Source: a virus. From it: DNA of 48,596 nucleotides. A program made the translations under genes and the position numbers. Every line of letters starts with the position of its first letter. The first letter of the stretch is position 1. The notes under the pieces were generated by a model, which ran no database searches, was not told where the DNA came from, and saw nothing but the letters and a program-made list of their open reading frames with translations. Location of the stretch: the IMG/VR virus record IMGVR_UViG_3300017963_000085, positions 1 to 48,596 of that record, one strand, 5' to 3'. This document shows positions 45,142 through 48,596 of this stretch, piece by piece.

Positions 45142-47034
45142 CTATTGCTTGAAGAAGTTAATGAGCCCGTCCAGCGTGCCTTCCTCCTCAGCTCGCTGGT
45201 AGTGAAATTCCTCCAGCCTATCTATCCTCTGGTTAGTTTCCTGTATCGCTTGGATGAGGATGGGCACGAACTTAGAATACTCAATCGTCAGGACCTTCTC
45301 ACCCTGCGTATACTCAATCTCCTTCACATACTCAGGAAAGATCTCCAAGAGATCCTGAGCGATGAGGCCTACATCATGCTGGCCACCATCACCGATCCTG
45401 GTAAACTGCTTCACCCTGAGGGCCCTGACCTTCCCGAGCACTTCCTCTGCTTTGGTGATATTCTCCTTGAGCCTCTCATCCGAGATAGCCCCGTAGGAGT
45501 TGTCATCATTCACTACATCACCGTCACTGTAGACGATAAACCGGGGAGCTGTGTTATCCTCAGCATGGATGAACCAGCTCGTGTTATCATCTGGCGCAGC
45601 TTCGGTGAAGTTCAGGTCCAGGTTATAAATGGTGTTGGAGCCAGGCGTATAAGGGTTCGAGAACACTACGAGAGGCGTAGCACTCGGCGCATCGGACCAA
45701 GCGAGCTTGATACTGTTATCTATGCGAATCCCACCCTTAAACACCGTGGAGTCCCAGAAGGTCCACTGGGCATTGATGTTCTGAGCGGAGTTACCAAACG
45801 TAGGCTTATGAGCGTTCCAGTCCGCATTACGCTCATCACGCCAGCGCGCAAGGACGTTATTGCTATTAGCACTGTAATGCCCAAGCGTGACGTAGAGATA
45901 GTCATTATACTCTATCATCGCGCTACACATAGGCGGCGTAATTTCAGGACCAACGTCCGTATTACTGTAACGCTCATCAGGATATAGCCTTTCTATCTGG
46001 CTATTCCCGACTGTTGCGGAAGGGCCGAAGCCCAGGTAGAGGATACCCTTATACTCAAAAAGGCTCTTAATACGCTCCTCAGAGGTGTTGACAACCCAGG
46101 CTTCTATACCCGCGAAGGTGATGTCATTCCACCTAGCAAGATCACCCTCATTAGCAGATTCGCCGGTGCCTATGTAAAGGTGGTCATTATAGTTGACCAT
46201 ACTAAAGGCACTGCGGCCAAGTCCACCTTGGTCATACCAACCTGTCCCATCATTAATGATGAAGTTGTCATTCCAGGTGGTGTTGCTCGTAACGGCTGCG
46301 ACGAGAATCCCCTCATGCACAATGCCGCTGTAGGAGTCCCTCCAGGTGCCACCAAGCTCCGTCGCTGCGTCGAAGGACACTGCCCAGCTTGACCCATCTT
46401 TAGAGGAAAGAATATAAGCTGATCCGCCAGCATCCTTCGCACCAGCAAAGAGACTATCGTCGTAGGCAACTATCCACCTGATTGCATCCTCAACCGACGG
46501 TGCGTGAACCTCAGTCCATGTGCCTGCGGGATCAGTGCATCGGTAGATGTAACCTTCGCTAACATCACCCATGCCTGCGTAGAGATACCCACCGTAGTTG
46601 AACAACACCTCAGCCCACATGCTGGCCCAGGTCTTGACCTGCGTAAGCGTTATACCATCCCAGGACCAGATAGCTCCACCACCGGAGGACGTAACTACGG
46701 AGATATAAAGGATACCGTTATACACCTCCATGTCGGGATACCACTTAACACCGCTGGAGTCATTAACGATATACTCCCAGTCCGTTTGCGGATAAATAAG
46801 CTCTCCCGTAATGATCTTCCCGGCTGCGATGGTATCAGGTATGTCATCCCAACTGGAGTCCTGAATAACCTGGATCACAGTGTCCCTGATGCCGCTCAGG
46901 TCCACGGCGGTCGAGGTCACTGCCGCATCGTTCTTCCAGGCACCTCGCTGGTTGAACTGGGCCGGCGCTTCGGACATCCACGCCAGAGTGATGCCCAGCA
47001 GAAGCCCACTGAGGAGAAATGCTTTAAGTCTCAT
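45142..47034 (-). CDS. Secreted beta-propeller protein with S74 chaperone domain (630 aa)
   Basis: N-terminal MRLKAFLLSGLLLGITLAW then MSEAPA-Q is a convincing Sec signal peptide with an A-x-A cleavage site before Gln. Residues about 95-415 hold seven similar units (YNGILYIS, YGGYLYAG, YDDSLFAG, HEGILVAA, YNDHLYIG, YKGILYLG, YNDYLYVT), a seven-bladed propeller. Residues about 510-620 are an S74 intramolecular chaperone with ISDERLKENI, catalytic Ser518 and Lys523. S74 proteins are normally phage fibres or spikes made in the cytoplasm; a signal peptide is odd. ATG after TAGGAGGCCAAC. Confidence 0.85.
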   Translation of the reverse strand: MRLKAFLLSGLLLGITLAWMSEAPAQFNQRGAWKNDAAVTSTAVDLSGIRDTVIQVIQDSSWDDIPDTIAAGKIITGELIYPQTDWEYIVNDSSGVKWYPDMEVYNGILYISVVTSSGGGAIWSWDGITLTQVKTWASMWAEVLFNYGGYLYAGMGDVSEGYIYRCTDPAGTWTEVHAPSVEDAIRWIVAYDDSLFAGAKDAGGSAYILSSKDGSSWAVSFDAATELGGTWRDSYSGIVHEGILVAAVTSNTTWNDNFIINDGTGWYDQGGLGRSAFSMVNYNDHLYIGTGESANEGDLARWNDITFAGIEAWVVNTSEERIKSLFEYKGILYLGFGPSATVGNSQIERLYPDERYSNTDVGPEITPPMCSAMIEYNDYLYVTLGHYSANSNNVLARWRDERNADWNAHKPTFGNSAQNINAQWTFWDSTVFKGGIRIDNSIKLAWSDAPSATPLVVFSNPYTPGSNTIYNLDLNFTEAAPDDNTSWFIHAEDNTAPRFIVYSDGDVVNDDNSYGAISDERLKENITKAEEVLGKVRALRVKQFTRIGDGGQHDVGLIAQDLLEIFPEYVKEIEYTQGEKVLTIEYSKFVPILIQAIQETNQRIDRLEEFHYQRAEEEGTLDGLINFFKQ

Positions 47035-47043
47035 GTTGGCCTC

Positions 47044-47496
47044 CTACCAGTTAAAGATGACGCGGGCACTGTCAATAGTCACCGACGTCACAGTGGGTGC
47101 GCTGGAAAACACAGGGAGCACTACATCACAGGCCGGAAGATTAAGGGACCAGACCACATGGCTCACCTCCGTGACCCTCAGCGTATCACACTGGGCCAGG
47201 AGGAAGTCATCAACGTCTGGACCTATCTTCGTGCCGCAGTACATCTCAGCCAGCACAGACCCTGTGTTAAACGTGCCGTTCGCTGCGAAAGCGATGGTGG
47301 TCCACTTGGCCGGCCTGAACCAGTGGAAGGTATCACTGGCCGTGCTCGCCGTGGCAATGTTCAGCACACTATCTGTGCCCACCGCGTTGAGGCGGTAGAT
47401 CATATTGGTCGTGACCTTATCCTGCAACGGATTGGTCTGCGCCCAAGCCACAGCCACGAGTGCGATCAGAGTGAAAAGGGCAATGAGTTTCCTCAT
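47044..47496 (-). CDS. Secreted beta-rich protein (150 aa)
   Basis: MRKLIALFTLIALVAVAWA-Q is a classic Sec signal peptide (basic n-region, hydrophobic core, A-W-A before Gln). The mature part is beta-rich (FNTGSVLAEMYCGTKIGPD, then TVTSVTIDSARVIFNW) with two Cys (about residues 87 and 103) that could form a disulphide outside the cytoplasm. ATG after AGGAGACAGACTC. It overlaps the small-terminase candidate by 4 bp and precedes the other secreted protein, so they form a pair. Confidence 0.78.
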   Translation of the reverse strand: MRKLIALFTLIALVAVAWAQTNPLQDKVTTNMIYRLNAVGTDSVLNIATASTASDTFHWFRPAKWTTIAFAANGTFNTGSVLAEMYCGTKIGPDVDDFLLAQCDTLRVTEVSHVVWSLNLPACDVVLPVFSSAPTVTSVTIDSARVIFNW

Positions 47497-47984
47497 GAGT
47501 CTGTCTCCTCTACTACTTCAGCCTCGACAGCTTCGCGCCTGCCGTGGGCCAGGTTTTTGATACGCTCAAGTGCTTCCGCGTCCAAGTACGCAACTGCGTG
47601 GCGACCTTCTACCTTCTGAATCTTGCCGTAGCCCGCTCTGTCAAGAAGGTCCTGAGCTACCTGGGCGCGGAGCTTGGCATCTTGGGTGAGCTCTCCATCC
47701 CGCATCTGCTCCAGGATACGGAGACTCTTCCCAGCGTCTTTCTTCATCTGTCCGATTACATCGACAGCCTCATCATCCGCCGCGTCCCGAAGGACAGCCA
47801 TCTTCTCCTGGAAAACTGGGCTGTTCCGCACATCGGAGACATTCTGAGGCGTGCATCCGAGGACCTCTGCGACCTCCTTATTCGTGTAGCCGAGGAGGAG
47901 CAGGCGCGCCATTTGGTGATGCCTTTCCCACATGTGCTGAAGCGTATACTTCCGTTCGGAGGGCGGCTTAGGGACTCTAGCCAT
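47493..47984 (-). CDS. Terminase small subunit candidate / HTH protein (163 aa)
   Basis: A helix-turn-helix (residues about 28-55, LLLGYTNKEVAEVLGCTPQN and VSDVR) is followed by a helical dimerisation-type body and an acidic end (EAVEAEVVEETDS). DNA-recognising small terminases have this pattern, and it starts the late block; however, the large subunit is 5 kb downstream, which is uncommon. A regulator of the palindromes is the alternative. ATG after GGGAGACCACA, just behind operator-like site 9. Confidence 0.62.
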   Translation of the reverse strand: MARVPKPPSERKYTLQHMWERHHQMARLLLLGYTNKEVAEVLGCTPQNVSDVRNSPVFQEKMAVLRDAADDEAVDVIGQMKKDAGKSLRILEQMRDGELTQDAKLRAQVAQDLLDRAGYGKIQKVEGRHAVAYLDAEALERIKNLAHGRREAVEAEVVEETDS

Positions 47985-47995
47985 TGTGGTCTCCC

Positions 47996-48020
47996 AGTTT
48001 CGTCAGATTCTAGCGAAACT
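47996..48020. promoter_or_regulatory. Operator-like palindrome, site 9
   Basis: Left half AGTTTCGTCAGA (47996-48007), centre T, right half TCTAGCGAAACT (48009-48020). On the minus strand it begins on the last base of the previous gene's TGA stop and ends 11 bp before the next start at 47984. Confidence 0.82.
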
Positions 48021-48352
48021 CATGAAAGCGCTGGGAGGATGGCCTCGGGCACCGGAAGCTTACCGCGGAAGTTAAGAGAGTCCTTCGCCAGGAGCACAGA
48101 GCCAGGCGGACGAAAAGCCGCAAACTCCACCCGCGCCGTGATGGGCTTAGGTAGCGAATTGCCGGCCTTAGCTTGACGCCAGCAGTGCTCCAAGGTCCCC
48201 AGCTGTCTGTTCGCTCGACCGCGCTCTTGGGAGAGCACGATCACAGAGTCGAAAGACTCCAGGGCCAGGGCGAGAAACTCGAAACATCCTCTGGTAGGCT
48301 GTCCGTTTGCCAGGAGGACCTGCTCCTCCACAGCGAGGATTTTATCAGCCAT
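48020..48352 (-). CDS. Hypothetical first late protein (110 aa)
   Basis: The ATG at 48352 follows CTCGGAGAACGAAC; the frame is open further to 48583 through the promoter but has no ribosome site there. Beta-rich start (MADKILAVEEQVLLANGQPT) and a basic middle (SQERGRANRQLGTLEHCWRQ). First gene behind the late promoter. No family recognised; a head-decoration or regulatory role cannot be chosen. Confidence 0.68.
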   Translation of the reverse strand: MADKILAVEEQVLLANGQPTRGCFEFLALALESFDSVIVLSQERGRANRQLGTLEHCWRQAKAGNSLPKPITARVEFAAFRPPGSVLLAKDSLNFRGKLPVPEAILPALS

Positions 48353-48415
48353 GTTCGTTCTCCGAGTTAGGTGAAAGCGAGCCAACGGGTGACAGCTCCC
48401 GTGATCCTTTCTATA

Positions 48416-48444
48416 AATATACACAGATTGGGTGCAGTTGTCAA
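48416..48444 (-). promoter_or_regulatory. Late sigma70-like promoter P4 (leftward)
   Basis: On the minus strand TTGACA (48444-48439), 17-bp spacer, TATATT (48421-48416), again within TGTGTATATTTA as in P1 and P2. It would start transcription of the whole leftward late block about 65 bp ahead of the gene at 48352. Because it looks like an ordinary sigma70 promoter, late timing must come from repression or other control. Confidence 0.82.
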
Positions 48445-48473
48445 GGAGAAAATTGACTCGTCGATGGGCAGGA

Positions 48474-48596
48474 ATTGTTATACTAGCGTGTGTGCTCGTC
48501 GTAGTTTTGTCAGATTCTGCCATTACTATGGCCGGCGTTAGTGCTACCGAGTGGCTGCGAGCGTAGAGTGCGTCGTTGACCATCCATTTGTCACCA
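48474..48596. repeat. Terminal direct repeat, right copy
   Basis: Exact second copy of bases 1-123. Removing it gives a unit genome of about 48,473 bp. It lies upstream of both the leftward late promoter (48416-48444) and the rightward early promoter (341-368), so in circular form it sits in the divergent control region. Confidence 0.95.
48503..48527. promoter_or_regulatory. Operator-like palindrome, site 1 (right copy)
   Basis: Same site as 30-54, seen in the right terminal repeat. It lies 59 bp upstream of the -35 element of the leftward late promoter (48439-48444), so in the circular genome a bound protein could touch control of both arms. Confidence 0.65.

Noticed and set aside
48353-48583. 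77-residue N-terminal extension of the first late gene
   Set aside because: It would read through the late promoter and the palindrome; the ATG at 48352 has a good ribosome site.

Overview
The window is an essentially complete genome of a tailed phage, probably a podovirus-like virus. The first 123 bases (1-123) recur exactly at 48474-48596, so the contig closes on itself at about 48,473 bp. Two large, oppositely transcribed blocks converge at about 22.8-23.1 kb. Plus-strand early and replication genes fill 0.5-23 kb, and minus-strand virion and lysis genes fill 48.4-22.8 kb. Nearly every gene has a strong AAGGAG-type ribosome site and many overlap as TAATG or ATGA. Promoters are sigma70-like (TTGACA, 16-17 bp, TATATT). 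The host is unknown. Sec signal peptides on two proteins in the late block, together with sigma70 promoters and Shine-Dalgarno use, suggest a diderm bacterium that is not Bacteroidota; this is weak inference. I see no integrase, no phage RNA polymerase and no recognisable repressor.

Layout. 1-500: control region with an early promoter and a hairpin that reaches into the first ribosome site. 501-851: one small gene, then a textbook terminator. 852-1652: about 800 bp without genes, with short GTGC/GCAC dyads, a palindrome, and an AT-rich core inside nested inverted repeats, which resembles a replication origin. 1653-6292: fourteen small unknown genes, probably host-takeover functions, one of which ends in an SSB-like acidic tip. 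6293-7238: a strong promoter, a long structured leader, and a 126-residue unknown protein. 7239-12338: ATP-dependent DNA ligase, zinc-ribbon proteins, a tRNA-like gene, a MazG-like protein and a Cas4/RecB-type nuclease. 12335-15859: a Sak4-like ATPase, a DnaQ-type exonuclease, a likely ssDNA-binding protein and small proteins. 15856-23072: a ParB-methyltransferase fusion, two membrane-anchored coiled-coil proteins, a uracil-DNA glycosylase/exonuclease/family A DNA polymerase split by a +1 frameshift, and a DUF3987-type helicase.

The late block, read leftward from a promoter at 48416-48444, has: an unknown protein, a small-terminase candidate, two secreted proteins (one with seven propeller-like repeats and an S74 chaperone domain), membrane proteins, a fibre with a C1q-like head, an M15 endolysin, large terminase, portal, scaffold, four beta-rich proteins, an SU10/DUF5309-type capsid protein, tail-connector and propeller proteins, a GNAT-like protein, and three internal (ejection) proteins including a 1792-residue giant with a HEATH zinc-protease motif. 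There is no tape-measure gene, which fits a short-tailed virion.

The feature that ties the genome together is a 25-bp palindrome (half-site AGTTTYGNCAGA) at nine places in both blocks, nearly always at gene junctions just upstream of a start codon. It looks like a dispersed operator or stoperator system. Other points worth attention are the frameshift inside the polymerase exonuclease domain, a His at the O-helix position normally Phe/Tyr/Leu, the secreted S74 protein, the tRNA with a shortened anticodon arm, and the SSB-tail mimic.
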